From Mycobacterium sp. 141 (lineage in GTDB: Bacteria; Actinomycetota; Actinomycetes; Mycobacteriales; Mycobacteriaceae), in the NCBI RefSeq assembly GCF_000382405.1, contig NZ_KB908256.1:372001-436000 (forward strand): a stretch of DNA of 64,000 nt, written 5' to 3'. The notes under the pieces were generated by a model, which worked only from the letters and a program-made list of their open reading frames with translations, was not told the origin of the DNA and ran no database searches. Positions 37,804-48,944 of the stretch are shown in pieces. Position numbers and translations under genes: made by a program. How positions within the stretch are numbered: position 1 is the first letter of the stretch; each line of letters begins with the position of its first letter.

Positions 37804-37881
37804 ATCGACAGCCTATGACCGGGTACCGACAACTTTGCGGTAACCCGCGCACCCGGCGCGGCGGCCGTGCTGGCAGGCTGA

Positions 37882-38727
<846 letters not shown>

Positions 38728-38742
38728 CCGGAAGTCCGACGG

Positions 38743-39036
38743 TCAGTCGTCGCTGTTGCCCAAACCCCGACGGGCGGACAACAACTCCACTTCCGGACGG
38801 GCCGCGACGAGCCGCTCTGCGGCGTCGAGCACCTCGACCACGTGCGCACGGTCCCCGGCGACCACCGCGATACCGATCCCGGCGCGGCGGTGCAGCTCGT
38901 GGGCACCGGTCTCGGCGACCGACACGGCGAACCTGCGACGCAACTCGGCGACGATGGGCCGGATCACCGACCGCTTCTGCTTGAGCGAATGGACGTCACC
39001 GAGCAGCAGATCGAATTCCAGCCAGCCGATCCACAT
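38743..39036 (-). CDS. DUF503 family protein
   Basis: 97 residues. The N-terminus MWIGWLEFDLLLGDVHSLKQ followed by KRSVIRPIVAELRRRFAVSV is typical of DUF503, a small ferredoxin-like fold often near translation genes. It corresponds to Rv2117. It is the last gene of a minus-strand run starting at the MTB12-like gene. Function unknown. Confidence 0.88.
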   Translation of the reverse strand: MWIGWLEFDLLLGDVHSLKQKRSVIRPIVAELRRRFAVSVAETGAHELHRRAGIGIAVVAGDRAHVVEVLDAAERLVAARPEVELLSARRGLGNSDD

Positions 39037-39043
39037 ACGCGGT

Positions 39044-39610
39044 TCACGGGGTCGGGGTCGGAACCGGACTGGCGCTGCGGCCCAGGTCCAGCAGCATGTC
39101 GGCGGTGCGTCTGGTCAGCAGCCAGTCGGTGCCGTGCGGAGTGAACTCCATCGGGAAACTGAACTGCTTGCCGGGGTCTTTGGACAACGGTGCGGTGACC
39201 GTGATGGTGGCGACAACGTTGCCCGGCTCGGACTGTGACCAGGCGAGATCCTTGGCCTCGAAGTTCAACGGGGTGAAGCCGTCATCGGCCAGGGCCCGGC
39301 CGAACTTGTCCAGTGCGGCTGCGTCGTCGGCCGTCGAATACTCCACGAGGCCGACCTTGTTGGCGCCCGGGACGTTGACATCGGCCAGCCGGTACAGCAC
39401 CCCGGTGAGGGCGTCCGGCGCCGGCAGGGGCGCAGCTGGCGGGGCAGCCGCGGTGGTCAGCGAAGTGGTCACCGGGGTGGTGGCCGGCGTAGCCGTCTGC
39501 CGTTCGTCGTGACTGCACCCAGACAGCCCAAGTGCCGCCACACACGTGGCGGCACTCAGGACCGCGATGCGGGTGCCCGCACGCGAGGAGGACCAACGGG
39601 TTCGGAACAA
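39044..39610 (-). CDS. lppK: Lipoprotein LppK
   Basis: 188 residues. Basic N-terminus, hydrophobic run and lipobox LGLSGC near residue 31, then a Thr/Ala/Pro linker and a globular domain (LAWSQSEPGNVVATITVTAP, GTDWLLTRRTADMLLDLGRS). It corresponds to Rv2116. The Cys should be lipid-modified at the outer face of the membrane. It lies seven bases upstream of DUF503 and seven downstream of the MTB12-like gene, forming one operon. Confidence 0.88.
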   Translation of the reverse strand: MFRTRWSSSRAGTRIAVLSAATCVAALGLSGCSHDERQTATPATTPVTTSLTTAAAPPAAPLPAPDALTGVLYRLADVNVPGANKVGLVEYSTADDAAALDKFGRALADDGFTPLNFEAKDLAWSQSEPGNVVATITVTAPLSKDPGKQFSFPMEFTPHGTDWLLTRRTADMLLDLGRSASPVPTPTP

Positions 39611-39617
39611 CTAACCG

Positions 39618-40121
39618 CTAGTTGACCGACGACAGCAGGTTCAAGGCCGAGGCCTTGGAGATTTGCCAGCCGGTGGGGCTCGGGCCTGCCACGAACTGGA
39701 TGTTCTGGGTGGCGGTGCCCCCGAGGTTCGACGTCGCGGTGACGTCGGCGGTGGCAACACCGCCTTCGTCGTCGATGTTGGCAACGCTGAACGTCAGCGG
39801 GAACTTGCCTTCGGCAGCGGCCCGGCTGTAAGCCCGGTCGGCCGCGATGCTCTCGACCCGGCCGATGCCGCCCTGGATGTAGGGGGCCTTGCCGCTGAAC
39901 GAACCACCGGTAGCCAGCGCCTGCAGGGTCTGGGTCAGCGCGCTCTGCAACTCGGGCGCCGGCGCCTGCGGCAGCGGTGCATCGAATACGACCGGCTGTA
40001 CGGCCGGCGCGGACGAGAGGGTGCTGGATGCAATGGAAGTCACACCTGCCGCGGCACCGCCCACGACAGCGGCCGCTCCTGCAGCTGCGACAAAGCCGGT
40101 AACGAGGGTCTTCAGGGTCAC
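39618..40121 (-). CDS. MTB12/CFP2-like low-molecular-weight secreted antigen
   Basis: 167 residues. An N-terminal signal-like segment (TLVTGFVAAAGAAAVVGGAA) is followed by an Ala/Pro-rich stretch and a domain with GKAPYIQGGIGRVESIAADR, FPLTFSVANI and GWQISKASALNLL. This is the pattern of the mycobacterial MTB12/CFP2 family and resembles the domain of LppK next to it, so the two may be paralogues. Predicted exported; role unknown. Confidence 0.8.
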   Translation of the reverse strand: MTLKTLVTGFVAAAGAAAVVGGAAAGVTSIASSTLSSAPAVQPVVFDAPLPQAPAPELQSALTQTLQALATGGSFSGKAPYIQGGIGRVESIAADRAYSRAAAEGKFPLTFSVANIDDEGGVATADVTATSNLGGTATQNIQFVAGPSPTGWQISKASALNLLSSVN

Positions 40122-40267
40122 GACATTCCTTTCGATCGGACCAACTCAGTGATAGAGGCTAACAGTGGTGATGGTGTGTCGAGTTCCTAGACCACACACA
40201 AAGGCTGAATCGCCGGTAGCGTTGAAGTTGTTACTGCACCAACTTCCGGTGCGGGAGGGAGCGCAAG

Positions 40268-42109
40268 ATGAGCGAGTCAGAGCGTTCGGACGGTTACACC
40301 GAGGGTTTCCCGGGTAGTCACTCGGGGCCCCGGTCCAGCGAAGAAGCCGCCGAGCTGGAATCGTTGCGCCGGGAGGCCGCAGTGTTGCGCGAGCAACTGG
40401 AAAACGCGGTGGGTCCCCAGAGCGGTTTGCGCAGTGCCCGTGACGTGCATCAGCTCGAGGCACGGATCGATTCGCTGGCCGCACGCAACGCCAAGTTGAT
40501 GGACACTCTCAAAGAAGCTCGTCAGCAGCTACTTGCACTCCGCGAGGAGGTCGACCGACTCGGCCAGCCGCCCAGCGGGTACGGAGTGCTGTTGTCCACC
40601 CACGAGGACGACACCGTCGACGTGTTCACCTCCGGTCGCAAGATGCGGCTGACGTGCTCGCCCAACATCGAGACGGCCACGCTCAAGCAAGGTCAGACGG
40701 TTCGGCTCAACGAGGCTCTGACGGTCGTCGAGGCCGGCAGCTTCGAGGCGGTCGGTGAGATCAGCATGCTGCGCGAGATCCTGGCCGACGGACACCGCGC
40801 CCTGGTGGTCGGTCACGCCGACGAGGAGCGCATCGTGTGGCTCGCCGAGCCGCTGGTGGCCGCCAGTGAGCTGCCCGAAGACTCGGGTGTACTGCTCGAC
40901 GACAGCCGGCCGCGCAAGTTGCGTCCGGGCGACTCGCTGCTGGTCGACACGAAGGCCGGCTATGCGTTCGAACGCATCCCCAAGGCCGAGGTCGAGGATC
41001 TGGTGCTGGAGGAGGTGCCTGATGTCAGCTACCTCGACATCGGTGGCCTGAGTAGGCAGATCGAGCAGATCCGTGACGCCGTCGAGCTGCCGTTCCTGCA
41101 CAAGGAGCTCTACAAGGAGTACGCGCTGCGTCCGCCGAAGGGTGTGCTGCTCTACGGTCCGCCCGGCTGCGGCAAGACACTGATCGCCAAGGCCGTTGCC
41201 AACTCACTGGCCAAGAAGATGGCGGAGGTGCGAGGCGACGACGCCCGCGAGGCGAAGAGCTATTTCCTCAACATCAAGGGCCCCGAGCTGCTGAACAAGT
41301 TCGTCGGTGAGACCGAACGGCACATCCGGATGATCTTCCAGCGGGCCCGCGAGAAGGCCTCCGAAGGCACCCCGGTGATCGTGTTCTTCGACGAGATGGA
41401 CTCGATCTTCCGCACCCGTGGCACCGGCGTCAGCTCGGATGTCGAGACAACCGTTGTGCCCCAGCTCCTTTCCGAGATCGACGGTGTCGAGGGTCTGGAG
41501 AATGTCATCGTTATCGGCGCCTCCAACCGTGAGGACATGATCGACCCGGCGATCCTGCGGCCAGGCCGTCTGGACGTCAAGATCAAGATCGAGCGGCCGG
41601 ATGCAGAGTCGGCACAGGACATTTTCAGCAAGTACCTCACCGAGGACTTGCCGGTTCACGCCGACGATCTGACCGAGTTCGGTGGCGATCGCGCCGCCTG
41701 CATCAAAGCCATGATCGAGAAGGTCGTCGACCGGATGTACGCCGAGATCGACGACAACCGGTTCCTGGAGGTCACCTACGCCAACGGTGACAAAGAAGTC
41801 ATGTACTTCAAGGACTTCAACTCCGGAGCGATGATTCAGAACGTGGTGGATCGGGCGAAGAAGAACGCGATCAAGGCGGTGCTGGAGACCGGTCAACCCG
41901 GCCTGCGTATCCAGCATCTGCTCGACTCGATCGTGGACGAATTCGCCGAGAACGAGGATCTGCCCAACACCACCAATCCCGATGACTGGGCCCGGATCTC
42001 GGGCAAGAAGGGTGAGCGGATCGTGTACATCCGCACGCTGGTCACCGGGAAGAGCAGCAGCGCGAGCCGGGCGATCGACACCGAGTCGAACCTGGGGCAG
42101 TACCTGTAG
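40268..42109 (+). CDS. mpa: Proteasome-associated AAA ATPase Mpa (ARC)
   Basis: 613 residues with a strong GGGAGGG site before the ATG at 40268. N-terminal coiled coil (about 20-95, binds Pup), two OB folds (about 95-245), then the AAA module: [14 protein letters not shown] (Walker A), [12 protein letters not shown] (Walker B) and [15 protein letters not shown]. The C-terminus ends GQYL, the docking tail for the proteasome core. It unfolds pupylated proteins and feeds them to PrcBA. Separated from dop by ectABCD, and followed by a rho-independent terminator. Confidence 0.97.
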   Translation: MSESERSDGYTEGFPGSHSGPRSSEEAAELESLRREAAVLREQLENAVGPQSGLRSARDVHQLEARIDSLAARNAKLMDTLKEARQQLLALREEVDRLGQPPSGYGVLLSTHEDDTVDVFTSGRKMRLTCSPNIETATLKQGQTVRLNEALTVVEAGSFEAVGEISMLREILADGHRALVVGHADEERIVWLAEPLVAASELPEDSGVLLDDSRPRKLRPGDSLLVDTKAGYAFERIPKAEVEDLVLEEVPDVSYLDIGGLSRQIEQIRDAVELPFLHKELYKEYALRPPKGVLLYGPPGCGKTLIAKAVANSLAKKMAEVRGDDAREAKSYFLNIKGPELLNKFVGETERHIRMIFQRAREKASEGTPVIVFFDEMDSIFRTRGTGVSSDVETTVVPQLLSEIDGVEGLENVIVIGASNREDMIDPAILRPGRLDVKIKIERPDAESAQDIFSKYLTEDLPVHADDLTEFGGDRAACIKAMIEKVVDRMYAEIDDNRFLEVTYANGDKEVMYFKDFNSGAMIQNVVDRAKKNAIKAVLETGQPGLRIQHLLDSIVDEFAENEDLPNTTNPDDWARISGKKGERIVYIRTLVTGKSSSASRAIDTESNLGQYL

Positions 42110-42129
42110 CCGTCCCTCGCGCAAGCAGA

Positions 42130-42161
42130 CTGCCCCAAATCCGTTGATTTGGGGCAGTTTT
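42130..42161 (+). terminator. Rho-independent terminator after mpa
   Basis: CTGCCCCAAAT (42130-42140) pairs perfectly with ATTTGGGGCAG (42147-42157) across the loop CCGTTG, followed by TTTT. It lies 20 bases after the mpa stop and isolates mpa from the ectoine genes. Confidence 0.9.
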
Positions 42162-42339
42162 GCGTCCACTCGGCGATTGGCGTTACCGCAGGTCGTTGGG
42201 TATGAACCGGAAGGCGGTGGGATGCCCCCGAGTCCGTGTGCGGGTTGATTCGGATACCTGGGTGTGTCTAACGTAGAAAGCACCGATGCTTTGAACTGAT
42301 GATGATTGCTGAACTTTCGGTGGTGAATTTCTACACGCT

Positions 42340-42936
42340 ATGCACGTATTCGAAGGCGCTCCAGGGCGCACATGCGGTGCCGGTGCCCGCGATTCCCGAG
42401 ACCGGCTGTTTTCCGAACAGTCGTTTCAGGCCCGGGTGCTGCGCGCCCCGGTCGGCACCGACGCGATCGGCATCCGCGAACTTGCCGCTGCCACAGGTGT
42501 TCTCGACCTGAACTCCACGTACGCCTATCTGCTTCTTGCGACCGACTTCGCGGCCACCTCGATCGTGGCCGAAACCGATGACGTGCTGTGCGGATTCATC
42601 ACCGGATACCAGCCGCCCACACGGCCCGGCGTGTTGTTCGTGTGGCAGGTGGCCGTCGCCCCGGCGGTGCAGGGTGGCGGCGTGGCCAGCGCGATGATCG
42701 ACACGCTCGTGCGCCGTGTTCATTCGGCGCAGGGCGGACGACCACTCACCGTCGAGGCCACGGTCGCACCCGGCAACCTGGCGTCGCGCGCGTTCTTCGG
42801 CGCCTTCGCGCGCCGCCACGGTGTGTCGCTCACCGAGCACCCGCGTTTCACCAGCGAACTTCTCGATTCAGCAAACGGGCATGACGACGAACCGGTCCTT
42901 CGCATCGGGCCGATCGATGTTCCACCATCGCGCTGA
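42340..42936 (+). CDS. ectA: L-2,4-diaminobutyrate N-gamma-acetyltransferase
   Basis: 198 residues if started at 42340. It acetylates diaminobutyrate in ectoine synthesis. GNAT features: VLFVWQVAVAPAVQGGGVAS (acetyl-CoA loop) and VEATVAPGNLASRAFFGAFA. Conserved EctA sequence begins near VLRAPVGTDAIGIRELAAAT, so the true start could be later than 42340; the first 30 residues look weakly conserved. No good ribosome site is visible for any candidate. First gene of ectABCD. Confidence 0.9.
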   Translation: MHVFEGAPGRTCGAGARDSRDRLFSEQSFQARVLRAPVGTDAIGIRELAAATGVLDLNSTYAYLLLATDFAATSIVAETDDVLCGFITGYQPPTRPGVLFVWQVAVAPAVQGGGVASAMIDTLVRRVHSAQGGRPLTVEATVAPGNLASRAFFGAFARRHGVSLTEHPRFTSELLDSANGHDDEPVLRIGPIDVPPSR

Positions 42937-42981
42937 ACCTGTTCGTACCGCAGTTAATTCGTACTGATCGGAGGATTTTCC

Positions 42982-44271
42982 ATGTCGCTTGCCGCGACAG
43001 CACCACCGCTGACCGAGTCTGACCTGCCTGAGGTTTTCGACTCGGTCGAGTCCGAGGTTCGTAGCTACTGCCGGGGCTGGCCCACCGTGATGCACCGCGC
43101 CACCGACTCACGGGTGACCGATACCACGGGCCGCTGCTACATCGACTTCTTCGCCGGCGCAGGTGCATTGAACTACGGGCACAACAACCCCGCGCTCAAG
43201 GCGCCGCTGCTGGACTACCTGGCTTCCGACGGCATCGTGCACTCGCTCGACATGGCCACCACCGCCAAACAGCGTTTCTTGGAGACGTTCGACCGGATGA
43301 TCCTGCAGCCGCGGGGGCTGGATTTCAAGGTTCAGTTCCCGGGCCCCACCGGCGCCAACTCGGTCGAATCGGCCCTCAAACTCGCCCGCAAGGTGACGGG
43401 GCGGGAATCAATTGTGAGCTTCACCAACGCGTTTCACGGGATGACCCTCGGCGCGCTCTCGGTGACCGGCAACTCGATGAAACGTGCGGGTGCCGGAATT
43501 CCGCTGGTTCACGCCACCCCGATGCCGTACGACAACTACTTCGGCGGTGTCACCGAGGACTTCCACTGGTTCGAACGCGTCCTCGATGATTCGGGCAGCG
43601 GACTCAACCGGCCGGCCGCAGTGATCGTCGAAACTGTCCAGGGCGAAGGTGGATTGAACGTCGCCCGCGTCGAGTGGCTGCAGGCGCTGGCCGATCTGTG
43701 CCGGACCCGCGACATCCTGCTGATCGTGGACGACGTACAGATGGGCTGCGGACGCACGGGGCCGTTCTTCAGCTTCGAGGCCGCGGGCATCGTGCCGGAC
43801 ATCGTCACACTGTCGAAGTCGGTCAGCGGTTACGGCCTGCCGATGGCGCTGACCCTGTTTCGTCGTGAACTCGACGTCTGGGCCCCGGGTGAACACAACG
43901 GCACCTTTCGCGGTCACAACCCGGCCTTCACCACCGCCACCGCAGCCCTCGAAAAGTACTGGAAAAACGATGAGTTCAGCCTCGCCACCGCGGCAAAGGG
44001 GGAGATGGTCCGGGCCCGGCTGGAAGAGATCGCGGCACGCCACGACGGAGTGTCGGCCCGCGGCCGAGGCATGGCGCAGGGCCTGAAGTTCGAGGACGCC
44101 GAGCGCGCGTCGCAGGTGTGCCGCGCGGCGTTCGACCGGGGCGCGCTCATGGAGACCAGCGGCCCGTCCGATGAGGTTGTCAAGCTGCTGCCGCCACTCA
44201 CCACGTCACACAGCGATCTGGAAGCCGGCCTGGACATCCTGGCCGAGTCGGTCGCGATCACCTTGAACTGA
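42982..44271 (+). CDS. ectB: Diaminobutyrate-2-oxoglutarate transaminase
   Basis: 429 residues, ATG at 42982 preceded by GGAGGA. Class III PLP aminotransferase: VQFPGPTGANSVESALKLAR (cofactor phosphate), ILLIVDDVQMGCGRTGPFFS with the PLP Asp, and TLSKSVSGYGLPMALTL with the Schiff-base Lys. It makes diaminobutyrate from aspartate semialdehyde and glutamate, the entry step of ectoine synthesis. Followed 13 bases later by ectC. Confidence 0.96.
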   Translation: MSLAATAPPLTESDLPEVFDSVESEVRSYCRGWPTVMHRATDSRVTDTTGRCYIDFFAGAGALNYGHNNPALKAPLLDYLASDGIVHSLDMATTAKQRFLETFDRMILQPRGLDFKVQFPGPTGANSVESALKLARKVTGRESIVSFTNAFHGMTLGALSVTGNSMKRAGAGIPLVHATPMPYDNYFGGVTEDFHWFERVLDDSGSGLNRPAAVIVETVQGEGGLNVARVEWLQALADLCRTRDILLIVDDVQMGCGRTGPFFSFEAAGIVPDIVTLSKSVSGYGLPMALTLFRRELDVWAPGEHNGTFRGHNPAFTTATAALEKYWKNDEFSLATAAKGEMVRARLEEIAARHDGVSARGRGMAQGLKFEDAERASQVCRAAFDRGALMETSGPSDEVVKLLPPLTTSHSDLEAGLDILAESVAITLN

Positions 44272-44284
44272 AGGAGAATTCGAC

Positions 44285-44677
44285 ATGATCGTGCGCACCA
44301 CTGCGGAGATCACCGGGACTGACCGTGATGTCTCCGACGGCACTTGGCGGTCCAAGCGCATCATTCTGGCCGGCGACGGGGTCGGGTTCTCGTTCCACGA
44401 GACCACGATCGACGCCGGGTCGGTCAACGAGTTCCACTACCAGCACCACGTTGAGGCGGTCTGGGTGGTCGAGGGTGCGGGCACGCTGACCAACCTGGAG
44501 ACCGGTGAACGCCACCCGCTGAGGCCGGGCAGCATGTACCTGCTCAACGGACATGAGCGCCACCGGGTGACCTGCGACGAACAGCTGCGAATGCTGTGCG
44601 TCTTCAATCCGCCGGTCACCGGGCGGGAGGTTCACGACGAGGCCGGCGCCTATCCGCCGCCGGAGTCCGTCGCATGA
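44285..44677 (+). CDS. ectC: L-ectoine synthase
   Basis: 130 residues with AAGGAG upstream. A cupin: FHYQHHVEAVWVVEGAGTLT and LRPGSMYLLNGHERHRV give the metal-binding His/Glu positions and the barrel. It closes the ring of N-gamma-acetyl-diaminobutyrate to ectoine. Its stop overlaps the ectD start (ATGA). Confidence 0.96.
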   Translation: MIVRTTAEITGTDRDVSDGTWRSKRIILAGDGVGFSFHETTIDAGSVNEFHYQHHVEAVWVVEGAGTLTNLETGERHPLRPGSMYLLNGHERHRVTCDEQLRMLCVFNPPVTGREVHDEAGAYPPPESVA

Positions 44678-45546
44678 GCGACCCGTATCCCACCAGGCTC
44701 GATCACGCCATCACGCCCATTCCACGCCGGGAACCCGCGGTGTGGGGCACCGAATCCGACGGGCCGCTCTCCCAGCAGCACCTGGACTGGTTCGCGGCTC
44801 AGGGGTATCTGGTGCGGCCGGACACCGTCGCCGACGACATGCTGCCGGCGCTCCGTCATGAACTGGACCGTGTCGCAGCCGATCTGGGCGACGACGACCC
44901 GCGGGTGATTCGGGAGCCGGGCGGATCCATCCGGTCGATCTTCGAACCGCATCTCCTCAGTGAGCTTGTCGCGCAAGTGGTTCGCCTCGACACGGTGCTG
45001 CCGGTGGCGCGTCAGGTGCTCGGCAGTGACGTCTACATCCACCAGGCCAGGATCAATCTCATGCCGGGTTTCACCGGCACCGGCTTCTACTGGCACTCCG
45101 ACTTCGAGACCTGGCACGCCGAGGACGGGATGCCCTCGATGCGGGCGGTGTCGTGTTCGATCGCGCTGACGCACAATTATCCGTACAACGGGTCGCTCAT
45201 GGTCGTGCCCGGATCGCACCAGACGTTCTATCCATGTGTCGGCGCGACCCCGGACAACAATCACGACACCTCGCTCGTGCTGCAGAACATCGGTGTTCCC
45301 GACGAGACGACCCTGACAAAGGCTGTCGACCACCACGGGATCGACCAGTTCACCGGCCCGCCGGGGTCGGCGCTGTGGTTCGACGCGAACCTGCTGCACG
45401 GTTCCGGTTCCAACATCACACCGCTACCGCGGTCAAACATCTTCCTGGTGTTCAACTCGACGGAGAACCAACTGGGGGAGCCGTTCGCCGCACCCCGGCG
45501 GCGGCCGGAATACCTGGCGGCCCGGTGCGCAGCCCGCGTCACCTAG
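44674..45546 (+). CDS. ectD: Ectoine 5-hydroxylase
   Basis: 290 residues from the ATG at 44674; earlier frame starts lie inside ectC. Fe(II)/2-oxoglutarate dioxygenase: FYWHSDFETWHAEDGMPSMR with HxD, NPYNGSLMV-type core (NYPYNGSLMVVPGSHQTFYP) and HGSGSNITPLPRSN with the distal His and 2OG Arg. It makes 5-hydroxyectoine, used against heat and desiccation stress. Last gene of the ectoine operon, nine bases from dop. Confidence 0.95.
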   Translation: MSDPYPTRLDHAITPIPRREPAVWGTESDGPLSQQHLDWFAAQGYLVRPDTVADDMLPALRHELDRVAADLGDDDPRVIREPGGSIRSIFEPHLLSELVAQVVRLDTVLPVARQVLGSDVYIHQARINLMPGFTGTGFYWHSDFETWHAEDGMPSMRAVSCSIALTHNYPYNGSLMVVPGSHQTFYPCVGATPDNNHDTSLVLQNIGVPDETTLTKAVDHHGIDQFTGPPGSALWFDANLLHGSGSNITPLPRSNIFLVFNSTENQLGEPFAAPRRRPEYLAARCAARVT

Positions 45547-45555
45547 GCTGGTTGC

Positions 45556-47052
45556 ATGCACCGGATTATCGGAACTGAGGTCGAGTACGGCATATCCTCA
45601 CCCTCCGATCCGACCGCCAACCCGATCCTGACATCGACGCAGGCGGTGCTGGCGTATGCCGCGGCTGCCGGTATCCAACGGGCCAAGCGCACGCGGTGGG
45701 ACTACGAGGTCGAATCTCCGCTGCGCGACGCTCGTGGGTTCGACCTCTCCCGCCCGTCCGGGCCGCCGCCGATCGTCGACGCCGACGAGGTCGGTGCGGC
45801 CAACATGATCCTCACCAACGGCGCGCGGCTCTACGTCGACCACGCCCACCCGGAGTACTCCGCGCCCGAGGTCACCGACCCGATGGATGCGGTGATCTGG
45901 GACAAGGCCGGTGAGCGGGTCATGGAAGCTGCCGCGCGCCACGTCGCCAGCGTTCCCGGTGCCGCCAAGCTGCAGCTCTACAAGAACAACGTGGACGGCA
46001 AGGGTGCGTCGTACGGCTCGCACGAAAACTACTTGATGAGCCGCCATACCCCGTTTTCCGCGGTGATTGCGGGATTCACCCCGTTCCTGGTGTCGCGCCA
46101 GGTGGTGACCGGTTCCGGTCGTGTCGGTATCGGGTCCTCGGGCGACGAGCCGGGCTTTCAGCTGTCCCAGCGGGCTGACTACATCGAGGTCGAGGTCGGC
46201 CTGGAGACGACGCTCAAGCGCGGCATCATCAACACCCGCGACGAGCCGCACGCCGACGCCGACAAGTACCGCAGGCTGCACGTCATCATCGGCGATGCCA
46301 ACCTCGCGGAGACCTCCACCTACCTCAAGGTCGGCACCAGCTCGCTGGTGCTGGACCTCATCGAAGAGGGGATCGACCTCTCCGACCTGGCGTTGGCCCG
46401 CCCGGTGCACGCGGTCCATGTGATCAGCCGCGACCCGTCGCTGCGAGCCACCGTCGCGCTCGCCGACGGCCGCGAGGTCACCGCGCTCGCGCTGCAGCGC
46501 ATGTACTTGGACCGGGTGGCCAAACTGGTGGACAGCCGCGACCCCGATCCGCGGGCCAGCCACGTCGTTGAGACCTGGGCGGAGGTGCTCGACCTGCTTG
46601 AGCGTGACCCCATGGAATGCGCCGAAATCCTCGACTGGCCGGCCAAGCTACGGCTGCTGGAAGGCTTCCGCCGCCGGGAGAACCTGAGCTGGTCGGCACC
46701 GCGGTTGCACCTGGTGGATCTGCAGTACTCCGACGTCCGGTTGGAGAAGGGTCTCTACAACCGACTGGTGGCGCGAGGCTCCATGAAGCGGCTCGTTACC
46801 GAGCAGCAGGTCATCGAAGCGGTCGACAACCCACCGACCGACACCCGTGCCTACTTCCGCGGGGAGTGCCTGCGCCGCTTCGGCGCCGACATCGCTGCGG
46901 CGAGTTGGGATTCGGTGATCTTCGATCTCGGCGGTGATTCGCTCGTGCGGATTCCAACCCTGGAACCGCTGCGCGGCAGCAGAGCGCACGTCGGGGCGTT
47001 GCTGGATTCGGTGGACAGCGCCGCGGAGTTGGTCGAACAGCTCACAACCTGA
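45556..47052 (+). CDS. dop: Depupylase / Pup deamidase Dop
   Basis: 498 residues. [20 protein letters not shown] with the conserved Glu, a Dop-specific loop after [13 protein letters not shown], and [20 protein letters not shown] and [20 protein letters not shown] as ATP/metal-site motifs of the PafA/Dop (glutamine-synthetase-like) fold. It converts the Pup C-terminal Gln to Glu and removes Pup from proteins. TAGGCT at 45544-45549 ends six bases before the ATG, so the message may be leaderless. Confidence 0.96.
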   Translation: MHRIIGTEVEYGISSPSDPTANPILTSTQAVLAYAAAAGIQRAKRTRWDYEVESPLRDARGFDLSRPSGPPPIVDADEVGAANMILTNGARLYVDHAHPEYSAPEVTDPMDAVIWDKAGERVMEAAARHVASVPGAAKLQLYKNNVDGKGASYGSHENYLMSRHTPFSAVIAGFTPFLVSRQVVTGSGRVGIGSSGDEPGFQLSQRADYIEVEVGLETTLKRGIINTRDEPHADADKYRRLHVIIGDANLAETSTYLKVGTSSLVLDLIEEGIDLSDLALARPVHAVHVISRDPSLRATVALADGREVTALALQRMYLDRVAKLVDSRDPDPRASHVVETWAEVLDLLERDPMECAEILDWPAKLRLLEGFRRRENLSWSAPRLHLVDLQYSDVRLEKGLYNRLVARGSMKRLVTEQQVIEAVDNPPTDTRAYFRGECLRRFGADIAAASWDSVIFDLGGDSLVRIPTLEPLRGSRAHVGALLDSVDSAAELVEQLTT

Positions 47053-47148
47053 CGGGTCGCCATCCCGGGCAATCCGGGTGTTGACCGGTAGTGTGGAAAG
47101 TACCGGCAGGCGGTATTGCGTCAGTCGATGACAATTCAGGAGGCAGCG

Positions 47149-47343
47149 ATGGCTCAGGAGCAGACCAAGCGTGGCGGTGGCGGCGGTGACGACGATGATG
47201 TCCCCGGCACAACGGCCGCAGGCCAGGAGCGTCGCGAGAAGCTGACCGAGGAAACCGACGACCTGCTGGACGAGATCGACGATGTGCTGGAGGAGAACGC
47301 CGAGGACTTCGTGCGCGCGTACGTCCAAAAGGGCGGCCAGTGA
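47149..47343 (+). CDS. pup: Prokaryotic ubiquitin-like protein Pup
   Basis: 64 residues from the ATG at 47149 with AGGAGG upstream; an earlier in-frame start (47116) is rejected. Disordered and acidic, with a Gly/Asp-rich start ([11 protein letters not shown]) and the helix that docks to the Mpa coiled coil ([20 protein letters not shown]). It ends GGQ, so Dop must deamidate the last Gln before PafA can use it. The stop overlaps the prcB start (GTGA). Confidence 0.97.
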   Translation: MAQEQTKRGGGGGDDDDVPGTTAAGQERREKLTEETDDLLDEIDDVLEENAEDFVRAYVQKGGQ

Positions 47344-48188
47344 TCTGGCGCGAAAACCTGTCCTCATCCCTTCCCGGAACACCAGCTATAACAGCGGACC
47401 TCTCGTCCTTCTCGGATCTGTTGCGTCGTCAGAGTCCTGATCTGCTACCGGTTCACCACGTCGCCGGTGGCCCCGTTCCGACCAGCGCTGTGCCGCACGG
47501 CACGACCATCGTCGCGATCAAGTATCCCGGCGGTGTCGTCATCGCCGGTGATCGGCGGGCCACGCAGGGCAACATGATCGCCAGCCGTGATGTGGAGAAG
47601 GTGCACATCGCGGACGATTACACCGCCACGGGCATCGCGGGTACCGCCGCTATCGCCGTCGAGTTCGCCAGGCTCTACGCCGTCGAGCTGGAGCACTACG
47701 AGAAGGTCGAGGGTGTGCCGCTGACCTTCCGCGGCAAGGTGAACCGCTTGGCGACCATGGTGCGCGGCAATCTCGGTGCGGCCCTTCAGGGTTTCGTGGC
47801 GTTGCCGTTGCTCGTCGGCTATGACGTCAACGACACCGATCCGGTCAATGCCGGCCGCATCGTGTCGTTCGACGCCGCCGGTGGCTGGAACATCGAGGAA
47901 GAGGGCTACCAGTCGGTGGGCTCGGGTTCGTTGTTCGCCAAGTCTTCGATCAAGAAGCTCTATCCCACGGTCACCGACGCCGATTCGGCGCTCAAGGTGG
48001 CTATCGAGGCGCTGTACGACGCCGCCGACGACGACTCGGCCACCGGCGGGCCGGATCTCGTGCGTGGTATCTACCCGACCGCGGTGACCATCGGAGCCGA
48101 GGGCGCTGAAGAGATCGCCGAGGCGCGCATCGCCGAACTGGCCCGCGAGGTGATCGAAAGTCGCACCGCAACGAGAGGTGACGGCTGA
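47340..48188 (+). CDS. prcB: Proteasome subunit beta
   Basis: 282 residues from the GTG at 47340. The propeptide ends PHG and the mature chain begins at Thr55 ([20 protein letters not shown]), the N-terminal nucleophile, with Asp and Lys of the catalytic set in GDRRATQGN and downstream. It forms the two inner rings of the 20S core. It overlaps pup and prcA (TGATG). Confidence 0.97.
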   Translation: MIWRENLSSSLPGTPAITADLSSFSDLLRRQSPDLLPVHHVAGGPVPTSAVPHGTTIVAIKYPGGVVIAGDRRATQGNMIASRDVEKVHIADDYTATGIAGTAAIAVEFARLYAVELEHYEKVEGVPLTFRGKVNRLATMVRGNLGAALQGFVALPLLVGYDVNDTDPVNAGRIVSFDAAGGWNIEEEGYQSVGSGSLFAKSSIKKLYPTVTDADSALKVAIEALYDAADDDSATGGPDLVRGIYPTAVTIGAEGAEEIAEARIAELAREVIESRTATRGDG

Positions 48189-48916
48189 TGAGCTTCCCGT
48201 ACTTCATCTCGCCTGAGCAGGCGATGCGTGAGCGATCCGAGCTGGCCCGCAAGGGGATTGCCCGCGGCCGCAGCGTGGTCGTGCTCGCCTATGACAGCGG
48301 GGTGCTGTTCGTCGCGGAGAACCCGTCACGCTCCCTGCAGAAGGTCAGCGAACTGTACGACCGGGTCGGCTTCGCCGCTGTGGGCCGATTCAGCGAATTC
48401 GACAAGTTACGGGTGGGCGGCATCCAATACGCCGACACCCGTGGCTACGCCTACGACCGGCGCGACGTCACCGGCCGCCAACTGGCCAACGTGTATGCCC
48501 AAACTCTCGGCACCATCTTCACCGAGCAGCCCAAGCCGTTCGAGGTCGAGTTATGTGTGGCCGAGGTCGCCCACTATGGCGAGACGAAAGCGCCTGAGCT
48601 CTACCGGATCACCTACGACGGGTCGATCGCCGACGAACCGCACTATGTGGTGATGGGTGGTACCACCGAGCCGATCGTGAACAAGCTCAGTGAGTCCTAC
48701 ACCGAGAACGCCGATCTGGCGGCCGCCGTGAAGATCGCCGTCGAGGCGCTCAGTGCCGGTGCCGAGGGATCTGAGCCACGCAAACTGGGCCCGTCCACGC
48801 TCGAGGTGGCGGTCCTCGATGCCAAGCGGCCTCGTCGTTGTTTCCGGAGGATCGTCGGACCCGCTTTGGAAAGCCTGCTGCCCGAACCGGATCCGGACCC
48901 CGCGCCGGCCACGTAA
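48188..48916 (+). CDS. prcA: Proteasome subunit alpha
   Basis: 242 residues. [20 protein letters not shown] is the alpha-subunit N-terminus that forms the gate, followed by [20 protein letters not shown] and [20 protein letters not shown]. No N-terminal Thr nucleophile, as expected. It forms the outer rings that bind the Mpa GQYL tail. The acidic/proline C-terminus ([11 protein letters not shown]) is typical of mycobacteria. Confidence 0.97.
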   Translation: MSFPYFISPEQAMRERSELARKGIARGRSVVVLAYDSGVLFVAENPSRSLQKVSELYDRVGFAAVGRFSEFDKLRVGGIQYADTRGYAYDRRDVTGRQLANVYAQTLGTIFTEQPKPFEVELCVAEVAHYGETKAPELYRITYDGSIADEPHYVVMGGTTEPIVNKLSESYTENADLAAAVKIAVEALSAGAEGSEPRKLGPSTLEVAVLDAKRPRRCFRRIVGPALESLLPEPDPDPAPAT

Positions 48917-48944
48917 CCGACTTCAGCGCCGGAGCCGATCTCGC

